A stretch of DNA of 64,000 bases from positions 248,001 to 312,000 of the forward strand of contig NZ_JAPMIU010000001.1 in NCBI RefSeq assembly GCF_026410505.1. Direction: 5' to 3'. Each line of letters starts with the position of its first letter. Position 1 is the stretch's first letter. Of the stretch, positions 45,357 through 55,010 are shown in pieces. Origin of the DNA: Frateuria hangzhouensis (GTDB lineage Bacteria > Pseudomonadota > Gammaproteobacteria > Xanthomonadales > Rhodanobacteraceae). A program made the translations under genes and the position numbers. The notes below the pieces were generated by a model that saw only the letters and a program-made list of their open reading frames with translations, was not told where the DNA came from and did not search any database.

Positions 45357-46593
45357 AGCGAAGCGCCTGCGCCGGCTGCGTGCGCGAGGCGCGCCACGCG
45401 GGATAGAGCGTTGCCAGCAGCGAGAAGATGAAGGTGACCAGCGTTACCCAGCCGACGTCGCTGGCGACCAGCTTGCTGGGCACTTCGCTGATGTAATAGA
45501 CGTCCGGCGAGAGGAAGGTGACGCCGGTGAGGTGCTCGACCCATTTGATGATGGCCGGCAACTTCCATGACAGCAGCGAGCCCAGGCCCACGCCGAAGCC
45601 GATGCCGACCACGCCCACCAGCACACCCTGCACCATGAACATGCCCATGATGCTGCGCGGGGTCGAGCCGAGCGTTCGCAGGATCGCGATGTCGGCCTGC
45701 TTGTCGGTAACCAGCATCATCAGCATCGAGATCAGGTTGATCACCGCGACCAGGATGATCAGCGACAGGATGATGAACATCACGTGCTTCTCCATCGAGA
45801 TGGCGGAGAAGAAGTTGGCGTGGCTGTCCATCCAGGTCTGCACGACGTAGAACTGGCCCAGGGTGCTGGCCAGCTCCCTGGCCACGGGACGGGCGTTGAA
45901 CATGTCGTCAAGCTTGAGACGGATGCCGGTGGGGCCGTCCAGGCTGCGGAGCTTCTCGGCGTCGTGCATGTTGATCATGGCCAGGCCCGAGTCGAACTCC
46001 TGCATGCCAAGCTCGAAGATGCCGACCACGTGGAAGCCGCGCAGGCGCGGTACGCTGCCCATCGGCGTAGCGCGGAATTCCGGCACCGCCATGGTCACGC
46101 GGTCGCCGACCGTAACCCCCAGCGTCAACGCCAGTTCCCTGCCCAGCACGATGTTCCAGCTATCGGGCTTGAGCTGGTCCAGGCTGCCCTGGACCATATG
46201 CGTATTGATGTCCGAGACCTTCGGCTCCTGGCTCGGCTCGATGCCGCGCACCAGTGCGCCACTGGGCCGGCGCGCCTGCAGGAAGGCTTCCATCTCCACG
46301 TAGGGCGCAGCGCCTCTGACATGCGGGTTGGCCTCGGCAATGTGCACCGCGCGCGGCCAGTCGCGCACCGCCTCGCCCGGGAGGCCCGACACGGTGGCGT
46401 GCGAAATGGCGCCGAGGATGCGCGTGCGCAATTCGGAATCGAAGCCGTTCATCACCGACATCACCGTGATCAGCGCAGTCACGCTGATGGCGATGCAGAC
46501 GATGGAGACAGTGGAGATGAAGGAGATGAACTGGTTGCGTCGTTTGGCGCGGGTGTAGCGCAGGCCGATGAACAGTTCGAGCGGTCGGAACAT
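45349..46593 (-). CDS. lolC: Lipoprotein-releasing system permease LolC/LolE
   Basis: This 414-residue inner-membrane permease extracts outer-membrane lipoproteins. It has an N-terminal span ([20 protein letters not shown]), a large periplasmic domain (about 50-265) and three C-terminal spans with [20 protein letters not shown], typical of LolC/LolE. Only one permease gene is present, so it probably works as a homodimer (LolF-like arrangement). The start [20 protein letters not shown] is the standard N-terminus; the longer frame to 46641 is unsupported. Confidence 0.95.
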   Translation of the reverse strand: MFRPLELFIGLRYTRAKRRNQFISFISTVSIVCIAISVTALITVMSVMNGFDSELRTRILGAISHATVSGLPGEAVRDWPRAVHIAEANPHVRGAAPYVEMEAFLQARRPSGALVRGIEPSQEPKVSDINTHMVQGSLDQLKPDSWNIVLGRELALTLGVTVGDRVTMAVPEFRATPMGSVPRLRGFHVVGIFELGMQEFDSGLAMINMHDAEKLRSLDGPTGIRLKLDDMFNARPVARELASTLGQFYVVQTWMDSHANFFSAISMEKHVMFIILSLIILVAVINLISMLMMLVTDKQADIAILRTLGSTPRSIMGMFMVQGVLVGVVGIGFGVGLGSLLSWKLPAIIKWVEHLTGVTFLSPDVYYISEVPSKLVASDVGWVTLVTFIFSLLATLYPAWRASRTQPAQALRYE

Positions 46594-46693
46594 GGGCGGT
46601 CGCTTTTTCCAGTCGGGGGGCGGGCCGCCCTGTCGATGCATTATCGGGTATTCACTCGGACCGTGCCCAAGGTGAAAAGTGCCACGCAGGCAT

Positions 46694-46758
46694 GGGGACG
46701 CCCTTGAGGTTGATCGCCATGCGTGGAGATGGCGGTCGCGCCCAAGGGCGCTCCTACA
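46694..46758. repeat. Degraded GTAG-headed paired palindrome between ygfX and lolC
   Basis: The right end GGGCGCTCCTAC carries GTAG in inverted orientation and pairs imperfectly with GGGGACGCCCTTG at the left; inner arms GATCGCCAT and ATGGCGGTC also pair. The left GTAG head is lost. The right end touches the ygfX stop codon, which is again inside the repeat (TAG at 46754-46756). Confidence 0.65.
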
Positions 46759-47179
46759 GAATCTCGGCGACCGGAGAATGCGCGGCCAGGCGCATGCGCA
46801 GCCGGCGGCGGATGTCCGGGTCGCTGTTGTCCGGTGCCAGCAGCAGGGTTTCGGTCGTGTGATCGGTCTTCAGCCGCAGCAGCACGCAACTGCCGATCAC
46901 GCGATGGGAGCGCAGCGTGGCCGGGAGCTGGCTGCGGTCGGCCCGGTAGACAGCCCAGCCGTCCGGCCCATAGCCCAGGCCGGCAATGCCTGAGCGCCCC
47001 GAGCGGCGCGCGCCGGCAACGGCCAGCATCGACGTGCCTGCCACCAATGCCATTTTCAGTCCGGAAGGTGCGCCGCTCAGTGCGATGGCGACGAGAGCGA
47101 GCGCGGTGACAATGGCCAGCAACCTGCGGGGCAGGTGCGAGGGCCGGTAGTCAAAGCCGATGGCGGGCGCGGATGTCAT
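46754..47179 (-). CDS. ygfX: YgfX-like membrane protein
   Basis: The 141-residue product begins MTSAPAIGFDYRPSHLPRRL, has two close membrane spans (about residues 22-60) and a soluble C-terminal part with YGPDGWAVYRADR and LLAPDNSDPDIRRRLRMRL, the YgfX (CptA) pattern. In E. coli ygfX lies beside sdhE (ygfY), and the two have been described both as a toxin-antitoxin pair and as flavinylation-related. Here the start overlaps sdhE by 29 bp, supporting the assignment by context. The stop codon lies in a palindromic repeat. Confidence 0.8.
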   Translation of the reverse strand: MTSAPAIGFDYRPSHLPRRLLAIVTALALVAIALSGAPSGLKMALVAGTSMLAVAGARRSGRSGIAGLGYGPDGWAVYRADRSQLPATLRSHRVIGSCVLLRLKTDHTTETLLLAPDNSDPDIRRRLRMRLAAHSPVAEIL

Positions 47180-47390
47180 CGATGATCGCCTGCCAGTCAG
47201 CGCGCGGGGCCTGCGCGTGGCCCATGATCCAGTCCCACAGATCCGGGTCCTGGGTGTCGAGCAGTTGGTCGAAGGCCAGTTGTGTCGCCGTATCGGCGCT
47301 GGCGTAGCGCTCGTCCAGCCATCCGCCCAGCAGGGCGTCGAGTTCGCGCGTGCCGCGGCGGGCACGCCAGCGCAGGCGGGCGAGGCTCAT
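47151..47390 (-). CDS. sdhE: FAD assembly factor SdhE
   Basis: SdhE promotes covalent attachment of FAD to SdhA. The 79-residue helical protein has the family motif ARRGTRELDALLGGWLDERY near residues 9-28 (RGxxELD) and the C-terminal DPDLWDWIMGHAQAPRADW. It lies downstream of sdhB, separated by a 200-bp element with long inverted ends, and overlaps ygfX. Confidence 0.92.
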   Translation of the reverse strand: MSLARLRWRARRGTRELDALLGGWLDERYASADTATQLAFDQLLDTQDPDLWDWIMGHAQAPRADWQAIIDDIRARHRL

Positions 47391-47420
47391 GGCAACGCGA
47401 GGCGCGAAGCGCCAGCCTTG

Positions 47421-47620
47421 GCTCCCTCTCCTCTGCGGGGAGAGGGTTGGGGTGAGGGACGGGGCTCGCGGGAAAAGTGGGACTGAGCCTCGACGCGCTT
47501 TGCAAAATGCGCGGGCGCCGAGATCTCAGCGCGTTCCGGCTGCACCGCGACGGCTCTAATGGAAGTGTGTCGCAAGAGTGTCCCCTCACCCCAACCCTCA
47601 CCCCGCAGGGGAGAGGGAGC
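47421..47620. mobile_element. 200-bp MITE-like element with 38-bp terminal inverted repeats
   Basis: The left end reads GCTCCCTCTCCTCTGCGGGG then AGAGGGTTGGGGTGAGGG; the right end, read on the minus strand, is GCTCCCTCTCCCCTGCGGGG then TGAGGGTTGGGGTGAGGG. The ends match at all but two or three positions over 38 bp, enclosing about 120 bp without a gene. Size and long near-identical ends fit a miniature inverted-repeat element or large paired repeat. No clear target duplication was identified. It splits sdhB from sdhE. Confidence 0.7.
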
Positions 47621-47634
47621 TTGGTCTCCGGATC

Positions 47635-48414
47635 CTACGAGCGGCGCTCGACCATCAGTTTCTTGATCTCCGCAATCGCCTTGGCTGGGTTCAGACCCTT
47701 CGGGCAGGTGCGCGCGCAGTTCATGATGGTGTGGCAGCGGTAGAGCTTGAACGGGTCTTCCAGGTCGTCCAGGCGCTCGCCGGTGACTTCGTCGCGGCTG
47801 TCGGCGATCCAGCGGTAGGCCTGCAGCAGGATGGCGGGGCCGAGGTAGCGGTCGCCGTTCCACCAGTAGCTCGGGCAACTGGTCGAGCAGCACGCGCACA
47901 GGATGCACTCGTAGTAGCCGTCGAGCTGCTTGCGGTCCTCCGGCGACTGCAGGCGCTCGCGCGCCGGCGCCGGGCTCTGCGTGCGGATCCACGGCTTGAT
48001 CGAGGCGTACTGCGCGTAGAAGTGCGTCAGGTCCGGCACCAGATCCTTGACCACCGGCATGTGCGGCAGCGGATAGATCTTCACCTCGCCCGAGCCGCAG
48101 TCGCCGATGGCCTTGGTGCAGGCCAGCGTGTTGGTGCCGTCGATGTTCATCGCGCAGGAGCCGCAGATGCCTTCACGGCAGGACCGGCGCAGCGTGAGCG
48201 TCGGGTCGATCTCGTTCTTGATCTTCAGCAGCGCGTCCAGAACCATCGGGCCGCACGCGGCCAGGTCGATCTCGTAGGTATCGACGCGCGGGTTCTGATC
48301 GTCGTCCGGACTCCAGCGATAGACCTTGAAGGTCTTCGGCTTCCTGGCGCCCTTGGCCGGGTAATGCTTGCCGGACTGGATCTTGGAATTTTTTGGTAGC
48401 GTGAACTCTGCCAC
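47635..48414 (-). CDS. sdhB: Succinate dehydrogenase iron-sulfur subunit
   Basis: SdhB carries electrons from the flavin to quinone through three iron-sulfur clusters. The 259-residue protein has the [2Fe-2S] motif [21 protein letters not shown] and the [4Fe-4S]/[3Fe-4S] motifs [16 protein letters not shown] and [17 protein letters not shown]. The N-terminus ([16 protein letters not shown]) is typical. It follows sdhA by 79 bp that contain two tandem palindromes. Confidence 0.97.
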   Translation of the reverse strand: MAEFTLPKNSKIQSGKHYPAKGARKPKTFKVYRWSPDDDQNPRVDTYEIDLAACGPMVLDALLKIKNEIDPTLTLRRSCREGICGSCAMNIDGTNTLACTKAIGDCGSGEVKIYPLPHMPVVKDLVPDLTHFYAQYASIKPWIRTQSPAPARERLQSPEDRKQLDGYYECILCACCSTSCPSYWWNGDRYLGPAILLQAYRWIADSRDEVTGERLDDLEDPFKLYRCHTIMNCARTCPKGLNPAKAIAEIKKLMVERRS

Positions 48415-48434
48415 GGTGACCTCACTTGGCCTGT

Positions 48435-48452
48435 GCGCTCATCCATGAGCGC
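48435..48452. repeat. Short perfect palindrome in the sdhA-sdhB gap
   Basis: GCGCTCATCCATGAGCGC is an inverted repeat with 8-bp arms around CC. It shares the centre ATCCAT with the next palindrome 12 bp away, so the two are members of one short repeat family (GC-N4-ATCCAT-N4-GC, with differing stems). Confidence 0.8.
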
Positions 48453-48464
48453 GAGAATCAAAAA

Positions 48465-48482
48465 GCGGCCATCCATGGCCGC
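48465..48482 (-). terminator. Palindrome plus T5 after sdhA, terminator-like
   Basis: GCGGCCATCCATGGCCGC has 8-bp arms; on the minus strand it is followed directly by TTTTT. It starts about a dozen bases after the sdhA stop and before sdhB. The form is that of a rho-independent terminator or attenuator and could lower sdhB relative to sdhA, though the 2-nt centre means the real hairpin loop would be larger. Confidence 0.5.
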
Positions 48483-48493
48483 ACTCTGAAATA

Positions 48494-50281
48494 TCAGTAG
48501 ACGCGCTTCTTCGGCGGCACCACGTCGACCTCGTCGGTCAGCGTGTACATGTGCACCGGGCGGAATTCGAAGCTGGCCTGGCCTGCGTCGCTGAGGCTGA
48601 CGAGGGTGTGCTTCATCCATTGCTCGTCGTTGCGATCGGGGAAATCCTCGCGCGCATGCGCGCCGCGGCTTTCGGTGCGCTGCTCGGCCGAATGCATGGT
48701 GACCACGGCCTGCGCGAGCAGGTTGGACAGCTCCAGCGTTTCGATCAGGTCGGAATTCCACACCAGCGAACGGTCGGTGACGCTGACGTCCTTGAACGAA
48801 TCGAACACCTCGGAGATGTGTCGCTTGCCCTCGGCCAGCGTCTCGCCGGTGCGGAACACCGCCGCATCCTTCTGCATGGTTTTCTGCATCTCGGCACGGA
48901 TCTGGGCCGTGGGCTTGCTGCCCTTGGCGTAGCGCAGCGCGTCGAAACGCCCCAAAGCCTTGTCGAGGATGCTGGCTGGCAGATCCTTGTGCAGCGTGCC
49001 CGGCTGCACCAGCTCGGCGCAGCGGCCGGCCACGGCGCGGCCGAACACGACCAGGTCGAGCAGCGAGTTGGAACCCAGTCGGTTGGCGCCATGCACCGAC
49101 ACGCAGGCCGCCTCGCCAATGGCGAACAGCCCCGGCACCACGGCATCGACGTCGTCGCCCTTCTTCTGCACGACTTCGCCGTGATAGTTGGTCGGGATGC
49201 CGCCCATGTTGTAGTGCACGGTCGGGATGACCGGGATCGGCTCCTTGGTCACGTCCACGCCGGCGAAGATGCGCGCCGATTCGGCGATGCCCGGCAGGCG
49301 CTCGTGGATCACGTCGGCGCCCAGGTGCATCAGGTTCAGATGGATGTGGTCCTTCTCCGGACCGACGCCCCTGCCTTCGCGGATCTCGATGGTCATCGCG
49401 CGGCTGACTACGTCGCGCGAGGCCAGGTCCTTGGCGCTGGGTGCGTAGCGCTCCATGAAGCGCTCACCCTCGGAGTTGGTGAGGTAGCCGCCTTCGCCGC
49501 GCACGCCTTCGGTGATCAGGCAGCCGGCACCGTAGATGCCGGTCGGGTGGAACTGCACGAACTCCATGTCCTGCAACGCCAGGCCGGCGCGCAGCACCAT
49601 GCCGCCGCCATCACCGGTGCAGGTGTGCGCCGAAGTGGCGCTGAAGTAGGCGCGACCGTAACCGCCGGTCGCCAACACCACGGCGTGGCCGCGGAAGAAG
49701 TGCAGCGTACCTTCGTTGAGATCGAGCGCGAGCACGCCGCGGCAGACGCCGGCCTCGTCGAAGATCAGGTCGATCGCGAAGTACTCGATGAAGAACGCCG
49801 CGTCATGCGCCAACGCCTGCTGGTAGAGCGTGTGCAAGATCGCGTGGCCGGTGCGGTCGGCCGCGGCGCAGGTGCGCTGCGCGGTACCCTTGCCGTAGTG
49901 CGTGGTCATGCCGCCGAACGGGCGCTGGTAGATCTTGCCTTCCTCGGTGCGCGAGAACGGCACGCCGTAGTGCTCCAGCTCGATAATCGCGGCCGGGGCC
50001 TCCTTGCACATGTACTCGATCGCATCCTGGTCGCCGAGCCAGTCGGAACCCTTGATGGTGTCGTAGTAATGGAAGCGCCAGTCGTCCTCGCCCATGTTGC
50101 CCAGCGCGGCGGAGATGCCACCCTGCGCCGCCACGGTGTGCGAGCGGGTCGGGAAGACCTTGGTGATGCACGCGGCCTTCAGACCCTTCTCGGCCAGGCC
50201 GAAAGTGGCGCGCAGGCCTGCGCCGCCGGCGCCAACCACGATCACGTCGTACTTGTGTTGCTGAACCTTGTAGGCTTCCAT
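48494..50281 (-). CDS. sdhA: Succinate dehydrogenase flavoprotein subunit
   Basis: SdhA oxidises succinate to fumarate in the TCA cycle and complex II. The 595-residue flavoprotein starts [20 protein letters not shown] with the dinucleotide-binding loop. The covalent-FAD histidine is in [18 protein letters not shown], and [20 protein letters not shown] and the catalytic Arg region [17 protein letters not shown] are visible. It overlaps neither neighbour: 5 bp separate it from sdhD. Confidence 0.98.
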   Translation of the reverse strand: MEAYKVQQHKYDVIVVGAGGAGLRATFGLAEKGLKAACITKVFPTRSHTVAAQGGISAALGNMGEDDWRFHYYDTIKGSDWLGDQDAIEYMCKEAPAAIIELEHYGVPFSRTEEGKIYQRPFGGMTTHYGKGTAQRTCAAADRTGHAILHTLYQQALAHDAAFFIEYFAIDLIFDEAGVCRGVLALDLNEGTLHFFRGHAVVLATGGYGRAYFSATSAHTCTGDGGGMVLRAGLALQDMEFVQFHPTGIYGAGCLITEGVRGEGGYLTNSEGERFMERYAPSAKDLASRDVVSRAMTIEIREGRGVGPEKDHIHLNLMHLGADVIHERLPGIAESARIFAGVDVTKEPIPVIPTVHYNMGGIPTNYHGEVVQKKGDDVDAVVPGLFAIGEAACVSVHGANRLGSNSLLDLVVFGRAVAGRCAELVQPGTLHKDLPASILDKALGRFDALRYAKGSKPTAQIRAEMQKTMQKDAAVFRTGETLAEGKRHISEVFDSFKDVSVTDRSLVWNSDLIETLELSNLLAQAVVTMHSAEQRTESRGAHAREDFPDRNDEQWMKHTLVSLSDAGQASFEFRPVHMYTLTDEVDVVPPKKRVY

Positions 50282-50286
50282 CGAAC

Positions 50287-50682
50287 TCACGCTCCCAGGG
50301 CGATGCGCAGCACCGCGAGCACGCCGGCCAGGGTGGCCAGCACGGCAATGAACTTGATCGCCATCAGGAGCGTCGCTTCCTTCCAGCGGGTGTGGACGTA
50401 ATCCTCGATCACCACCTGCAGGCCCAGCACGGCGTGCCAGAACGCGGTGACGACGAAGGCGATCAGCAGCACGGCGTTCCAGGGACGGGCGACCAGCTCG
50501 CGCGCGGTGGCATAGTCGGCGTGCAACATGCGCAGCACCAGCGTGACCAGCCAGATACCCAGGGCGACCAGGGCGACGGCGGTAACGCGCTGCACCCACC
50601 AGTGGCTCACGCCGTGCTGGGCCGAGCCCAGGCCGCGGGCCTTCTTCAGCGGGCTGCGGTATTCCTTCGGATAAGCGCTCAT
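50287..50682 (-). CDS. sdhD: Succinate dehydrogenase membrane anchor subunit
   Basis: SdhD anchors SdhAB and helps form the quinone and heme site. The 131-residue protein has three membrane spans (about residues 28-52, 66-90 and 100-128), with [17 protein letters not shown] holding conserved histidines. The N-terminus contains [20 protein letters not shown], typical of the family. Its ATG overlaps the sdhC stop by 4 bp. Confidence 0.94.
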   Translation of the reverse strand: MSAYPKEYRSPLKKARGLGSAQHGVSHWWVQRVTAVALVALGIWLVTLVLRMLHADYATARELVARPWNAVLLIAFVVTAFWHAVLGLQVVIEDYVHTRWKEATLLMAIKFIAVLATLAGVLAVLRIALGA

Positions 50683-51074
50683 GCGGCGGCTCCCAGGGTC
50701 AGCACGTAGGCCCACGCGGCGATGGTCAACAGCAGGCTGACGATGATCGAGCTCCAGCTCGATCGCACGAATTGCACGATCTCGTAGCCGTAGCCGCCAT
50801 CTTGGATGAGATGCCGGATGCCGTTGCACAGGTGGTAGAACAACGCCCAGCTCCAGCCGACCAGCAGGATGATGCCGACCGGGCTGCCGACGAAGGCGGT
50901 GAAGTGGCCGAAGCGCTCCTCGCCCCCGGCCAGCGCCAGCAGGCCCCAGGCGACCAGCAACAGGCCCACCGACAGGGCGATGCCGGTGGCACGATGCAGG
51001 ATGGAAGTCATCATCTGCACCTGCCATCGATAGACGGAAAGGTGGGGTGAAAGCGGTCGTCGCGTGTCTGCCAT
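50679..51074 (-). CDS. sdhC: Succinate dehydrogenase cytochrome b556 subunit
   Basis: SdhC contributes to the heme and quinone site. The 131-residue protein has [20 protein letters not shown] then [19 protein letters not shown], the cytochrome b556 signature, and three spans. The heme His is expected in [18 protein letters not shown]. It lies 82 bp after the SdhAF4-like gene and overlaps sdhD. Confidence 0.95.
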   Translation of the reverse strand: MADTRRPLSPHLSVYRWQVQMMTSILHRATGIALSVGLLLVAWGLLALAGGEERFGHFTAFVGSPVGIILLVGWSWALFYHLCNGIRHLIQDGGYGYEIVQFVRSSWSSIIVSLLLTIAAWAYVLTLGAAA

Positions 51075-51155
51075 GGCGGCTATCCGTGTGGTGGAATCGC
51101 TGGCTGCGATCGCCCGCTTCCCATGTCCGTGCCGGCTCGCGCCGCCACGGGCGGG

Positions 51156-51323
51156 TCAGAAGTCGATGCAGCGCCCGTTCTTTTCCCAATCGCCGTAGCG
51201 GGTGGGGTCCGGCGCCGGACGCTCCGGTGCCGATCCGCCTTCGACCGGCCGCACGGGCACGGCCTTGCTTCCCGCGGGCGCGGGAGCCGGGGTGGATTCG
51301 GTTTGGGAGGAGGTCTCGGACAT
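51156..51323 (-). CDS. SdhAF4-like (DUF1674) succinate dehydrogenase assembly protein
   Basis: The 55-residue protein has a Pro/Ala/Ser-rich front and the family's conserved C-terminus DPTRYGDWEKNGRCIDF. SDHAF4/Sdh8 proteins protect and mature flavinylated SdhA. The start MSETSSQTES was taken over the longer frame because only the C-terminal motif is conserved and TAAGT-like sequence precedes the longer part. Its place directly before sdhC supports a complex II role and makes it the likely first gene of the sdh operon. Confidence 0.85.
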   Translation of the reverse strand: MSETSSQTESTPAPAPAGSKAVPVRPVEGGSAPERPAPDPTRYGDWEKNGRCIDF

Positions 51324-51437
51324 AAGTAAAGCCGCAGAAGCGTAATACGCGTCAACGTGGAAGCACAACCTTGACGCTGCGCGAAAACCGTTGTCCATGC
51401 CTTGCCTTCGCGCCCGCCATCCCTTATCTCATGCGCC

Positions 51438-52229
51438 ATGCCAAGCACCTATCCCGCCGAGCTCGTCTCGATCGAAGGCCCTGACGCGATCGCCTTCGCG
51501 CAGTCCCAATTGAGCAGCAACCTCGCTTCCCTTGCCGACGGCCAATGGCAGTTCAGCGCCTGGCTCGACGCGCAGGGACGCGTGCGTGCGCTGTTTCACC
51601 TGGTGCGCCTGGATGCGCAGCGCCTGCGGTTGTTGCTGCGCGGTGGTGAGGCCGGCGCGTTGGCCGGCGAGCTGCAGCGCTACATGTTCCGCGCGAAGGT
51701 GCGCGTCGCTGCGTTGCCGGCGCAACAACTGGCCACCGTGGATGCGATGCCGCTGCATGCGGCCATGGAACAGGACGATATCCTGTTGCTCGGCTGCGGC
51801 TCACACGGTCTGAGGCTCGTCGCGGACGGCGACGACGACTGGCGCCTGCCGCAACTGCGCGCCGGCTGGCCATGGCTGGTAAATGGCACGCCCGGCGAAT
51901 TGCTGCCGCCGTGGCTGGATCTGGGCGCGCTCGGAGCCACCGCGCTGGACAAGGGCTGCTATCCCGGCCAGGAGATCGTCGCGCGCCTGCATTACCGCGG
52001 TGGCAGCAAGCGACAGCTGCACCGCCTGGCACTGTCGCGCGCCTTGCCGCCGGGCAGCGTGCTGGACGTCGACAGCAAGGCATCGATCCACATGCTCGAC
52101 GTGGTACCGGTGAACGTGGCAGCCGAGGCGCTGGCGGTAGTGCACGAAAGCACTCTGGGCGCCCTGAGGTCCGGCATCGAGGTCACGCACGATGGCCTGC
52201 CGGTGTCCATGCAGGTGATCGCTCCTTGA
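51438..52229 (+). CDS. ygfZ: Tetrahydrofolate-binding protein YgfZ
   Basis: YgfZ helps build or repair iron-sulfur clusters using tetrahydrofolate. The 263-residue protein has the family signature LDKGCYPGQEIVARLHYRG (the essential Cys near residue 180) and a GcvT-like fold starting PAELVSIEGPDAIAFAQSQL. It diverges from the sdh operon, which needs Fe-S clusters, a plausible functional link. I chose MPSTYPAEL; the frame is open 12 codons upstream. Confidence 0.94.
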   Translation: MPSTYPAELVSIEGPDAIAFAQSQLSSNLASLADGQWQFSAWLDAQGRVRALFHLVRLDAQRLRLLLRGGEAGALAGELQRYMFRAKVRVAALPAQQLATVDAMPLHAAMEQDDILLLGCGSHGLRLVADGDDDWRLPQLRAGWPWLVNGTPGELLPPWLDLGALGATALDKGCYPGQEIVARLHYRGGSKRQLHRLALSRALPPGSVLDVDSKASIHMLDVVPVNVAAEALAVVHESTLGALRSGIEVTHDGLPVSMQVIAP

Positions 52230-52326
52230 TCGCTCCTCCGTTGCAGGAGGGAGCCCCAACCGCCCACCGATGCCGGCCGGGCAACCGCTGGAGCCAACTC
52301 TGCGCAGTCGCCCCCGGCGGCGTGAC

Positions 52327-52665
52327 TTATGCCAGCCTGGCTCCATTGGGCACCGGGCGCTCCACCGTGGTGACGACCACACCCGCCTCGGTATGGAAGC
52401 CGGTCAGCAGAAACTGCGAGCGAACCGGCCCGATCTGCTTTTCGGGAAAGTTGAGTACGCCGACGATCTGCTTGCCGATCAACTGCTCGGGCGCGTAGAG
52501 CGCTGCGATCTGGGCGCTGGTCTTGCGCTCGCCATAGGGTCCGAAGTCGGCCCACACTTTCCACGCCGGCTTGCGTGCCTCCGGAAAGGGCTCGACCCGC
52601 ACGATGGTGCCGGCGACGATCAGGATTTTCTCGAAATCCGCCCAACTGATCTCTTCCACGCTCAT
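52327..52665 (-). CDS. csaA: CsaA-like tRNA-binding domain protein
   Basis: The 112-residue protein is a single EMAP/tRNA-binding OB domain: [40 protein letters not shown] and the C-terminal [20 protein letters not shown]. CsaA has been described as a secretion-related chaperone in Bacillus; the role in proteobacteria is unclear. The ATG overlaps the stop of the FAD oxidoreductase gene (ATGA), so the two are translationally coupled. Confidence 0.88.
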   Translation of the reverse strand: MSVEEISWADFEKILIVAGTIVRVEPFPEARKPAWKVWADFGPYGERKTSAQIAALYAPEQLIGKQIVGVLNFPEKQIGPVRSQFLLTGFHTEAGVVVTTVERPVPNGARLA

Positions 52666-53951
52666 CCTTCCAGCCTCGTTTTCAACCAATCCTGCCATTC
52701 GGCCCGCCAATAGGCCGCCTGTGCGCCCAGGAAGCCCAGCGGGCGATATGTAGGCGCCAGGCCGTAATCGGTGAACTCACGCCAGGCCGGATCGCTTTCG
52801 GCGATCGCCGCGGCCAGCAGTTCGCCCGCCGCACAGGTCGAACTGAGGCCATGCCCGCCGAACGCCTGCGCCCACCACAGCCCGTCCTCGCGCCCGCCGA
52901 TCTGCGGCATCTGGTGGCGGGCGTAGCTCATCAGCCCGGACCAGGCGTAGTCGATGCGCACGTCGCCGAGCTGCGGGAACACCCGCAGCAGATCGCGCCG
53001 CAGCAGCCGCTGCACGGCGCCCGGAGCACGATCGAGCACCGAGATACGGCCGCCCCAAAGCAGACGGGTGTCGGGCAGCGGACGGTAGTAGTCGAAAGCG
53101 AAGCGGGTGTCGTAGATGGCCGCGTTTGTGTCCAGGCATCCGGCCAGCCGCTCACCCAGTGGCTCGGTCACCATCACGTAGGTGGCGATCGGCAGGATCG
53201 CGCGGTCGATCCGCCGCTCCAGGCCCGCCAGGTAGCCACCGCAGGCAAGCACCACCTGCTCGGCCAGCACCTCGCCATGGGCAGTCTGCACCCGCCAGCG
53301 GCCGCCTTCCCGCTGCAGCCGCCGTACGCCGCTATGTTCGTGGATGCGCACGCCCTGCCCCGCCGCGGCACCGGCCAGGCCGATCGCGTAGTTAAGGGGA
53401 TGCAGATGCAATGCGTCGCGCTCGAACAATCCATCGTGGTAGCGCGTGCTGTGGATGCGCTCGCGCAACTCGGTTTCGGGCAGCCATTGCCATGTCACGC
53501 CATAGCGCTCGGCCAGCAACCGCTGGCGTGACCGCAGTACGTCCGGATCGCGAAACCAGTTGGCCCAGATCACGCCCTGGTCGACCGCATCGCAGGCAAT
53601 CGCGTAGTCGGCCACGCGGCGGCGGATGCGATGCACGCCCTCGATCGTGCGAGTGAACAGCGCCCGCGCCCGGGTCTCGCCCAGCTGATCGAGCAGGGAC
53701 TGTTCGCCCAGCGAGTAGCCGGCGAACACGAAGCCGCCATTGCGGCCTGACGCACCGTGGCCAATCTGCTCGCGCTCCAGCAACACGACATCGCGCAGCC
53801 CGCGCTCGGCCAGTCCCAACGCCGTATTGAGCCCCGCAAAGCCGCCACCGATCACTGCCACGCGCACCTCCTGTCGGCTTTCGAGCGGCGCATACGGAGC
53901 GTACGGCGTGGCCGTGGCGCGGTAGTAAGAGATGGCGGGCGACGGCGTCAT
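52662..53951 (-). CDS. FAD-dependent amine/amino-acid oxidoreductase (DAO family)
   Basis: The 429-residue protein has the FAD-binding fingerprint [20 protein letters not shown] near residue 30, [17 protein letters not shown] typical of the DAO and gamma-glutamylputrescine oxidase group, and the C-terminal [20 protein letters not shown]. The likely chemistry is oxidative deamination of a small amine or amino acid; the substrate is unknown. I chose the ATG at 53951; a GTG at 53993 would add 14 residues. Cotranscribed with csaA. Confidence 0.88.
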   Translation of the reverse strand: MTPSPAISYYRATATPYAPYAPLESRQEVRVAVIGGGFAGLNTALGLAERGLRDVVLLEREQIGHGASGRNGGFVFAGYSLGEQSLLDQLGETRARALFTRTIEGVHRIRRRVADYAIACDAVDQGVIWANWFRDPDVLRSRQRLLAERYGVTWQWLPETELRERIHSTRYHDGLFERDALHLHPLNYAIGLAGAAAGQGVRIHEHSGVRRLQREGGRWRVQTAHGEVLAEQVVLACGGYLAGLERRIDRAILPIATYVMVTEPLGERLAGCLDTNAAIYDTRFAFDYYRPLPDTRLLWGGRISVLDRAPGAVQRLLRRDLLRVFPQLGDVRIDYAWSGLMSYARHQMPQIGGREDGLWWAQAFGGHGLSSTCAAGELLAAAIAESDPAWREFTDYGLAPTYRPLGFLGAQAAYWRAEWQDWLKTRLEG

Positions 53952-54034
53952 GGGATCGGGCCGGTCGGGCGACGGCTGAGCATATCGCGGCACAAGCTGC
54001 TGTTCGACCGAAACCGCGGATGCGGCCGAATTGA

Positions 54035-54105
54035 AGGAACCCGCTTGCAGGCGATGCTCTCGCCTGGGCCAGCCAAGGGCATCGCCCGCAAGCGGGCTCC
54101 TACAG
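54035..54105. repeat. Paired palindromic repeat upstream of the FAD oxidoreductase gene
   Basis: The right end GCGGGCTCCTAC carries GTAG in inverted orientation; the left arm GGAACCCGCTTGCAGGCGAT pairs with it and has lost its head. Inner arms GCGATGCTCT and GGGCATCGC pair. It belongs to the GTAG-headed family of this window and lies between galU and the oxidoreductase gene. Confidence 0.75.
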
Positions 54106-54122
54106 GTGGACCTTGCAGACGG

Positions 54123-55010
54123 TCAGAGCTGGCCGACAAACTCGCGCACGACCGGCGCGAGCTTGGGATCCTGCATGGCCATGTGCATGGTGGCCCGGAC
54201 CAGGCCGGCCTTGTTGCCGCAGTCGAAGCGGGTGCCTTCGAAACGATAGGCGAGGACCTTGCCCTGTTCCGTCAGCAGCGCCTCGATGGCGTCGGTAAGC
54301 TGGATCTCGCCACCGGCTCCGGGTTCGGTCTGCTCGAGCAGCTCGAAGATGCGGCCTGGCAGCACGTAGCGGCCGACCACCGCGAGGTTGGACGGGGCAT
54401 CGGCGGGTCTGGGCTTTTCGACCATGTAGCGGATGCGCGCACTGCGTGCGTCCACGGGCTCGGCATCGACGATGCCGTACTTGTCGGTCTGGTCGTGCGG
54501 CACTTCTTCCACGGCGATCACGCCGGCGTGCTCGCTCTCGGCCAGCGCCGCCATCTGCCCCAGCGCACCCTTGCGCCCTGCCCCGATCTGGCCGTTCCAG
54601 ATCAAATCATCGGGCAGGATGATGCCGAACGGCTCGTCGCCGACCACCGGCTTGGCGCACAGCACGGCATGGCCCAGGCCATGGGCCTCCGGCTGCGTGA
54701 CGAAGATGGCCCGCACGTTGGACGGCAGCGTGCCCTGCACCAGCGCGAGCAACTCGTCCTTGCCCTTCTCCTCCAGCTTGGCCTCGAGCTCGTAGGCCTT
54801 GTCGAAGTAGTCCGCGATGGCGTGCTTGTAGCGGTTGGTGACGAACACCAGGGTGTCCGCGCCGGCATCCACCGCTTCGTCGACCGCGTACTGGATCAGC
54901 GGCTTGTCCAGCACCGGCAGCATTTCCTTGGCCACCACCTTGGTGGCGGGCAGGAAACGCGTGCCGAGGCCGGCCACCGGGAACACCACCTTGCGCAACG
55001 GCTTGGTCAC
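54123..55010 (-). CDS. galU: UTP-glucose-1-phosphate uridylyltransferase
   Basis: GalU makes UDP-glucose for LPS and exopolysaccharide. The 295-residue enzyme starts MTKPLRKVVFPVAGLGTRFL with the nucleotide-binding loop GLGTRFLPATKVVAKEMLP, and shows QYAVDEAVDAGADTLVFVT and the product-site GEIQLTDAIEALL. It begins directly after the sugar dehydratase gene stop (no gap), so coupling is likely. Confidence 0.97.
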   Translation of the reverse strand: MTKPLRKVVFPVAGLGTRFLPATKVVAKEMLPVLDKPLIQYAVDEAVDAGADTLVFVTNRYKHAIADYFDKAYELEAKLEEKGKDELLALVQGTLPSNVRAIFVTQPEAHGLGHAVLCAKPVVGDEPFGIILPDDLIWNGQIGAGRKGALGQMAALAESEHAGVIAVEEVPHDQTDKYGIVDAEPVDARSARIRYMVEKPRPADAPSNLAVVGRYVLPGRIFELLEQTEPGAGGEIQLTDAIEALLTEQGKVLAYRFEGTRFDCGNKAGLVRATMHMAMQDPKLAPVVREFVGQL

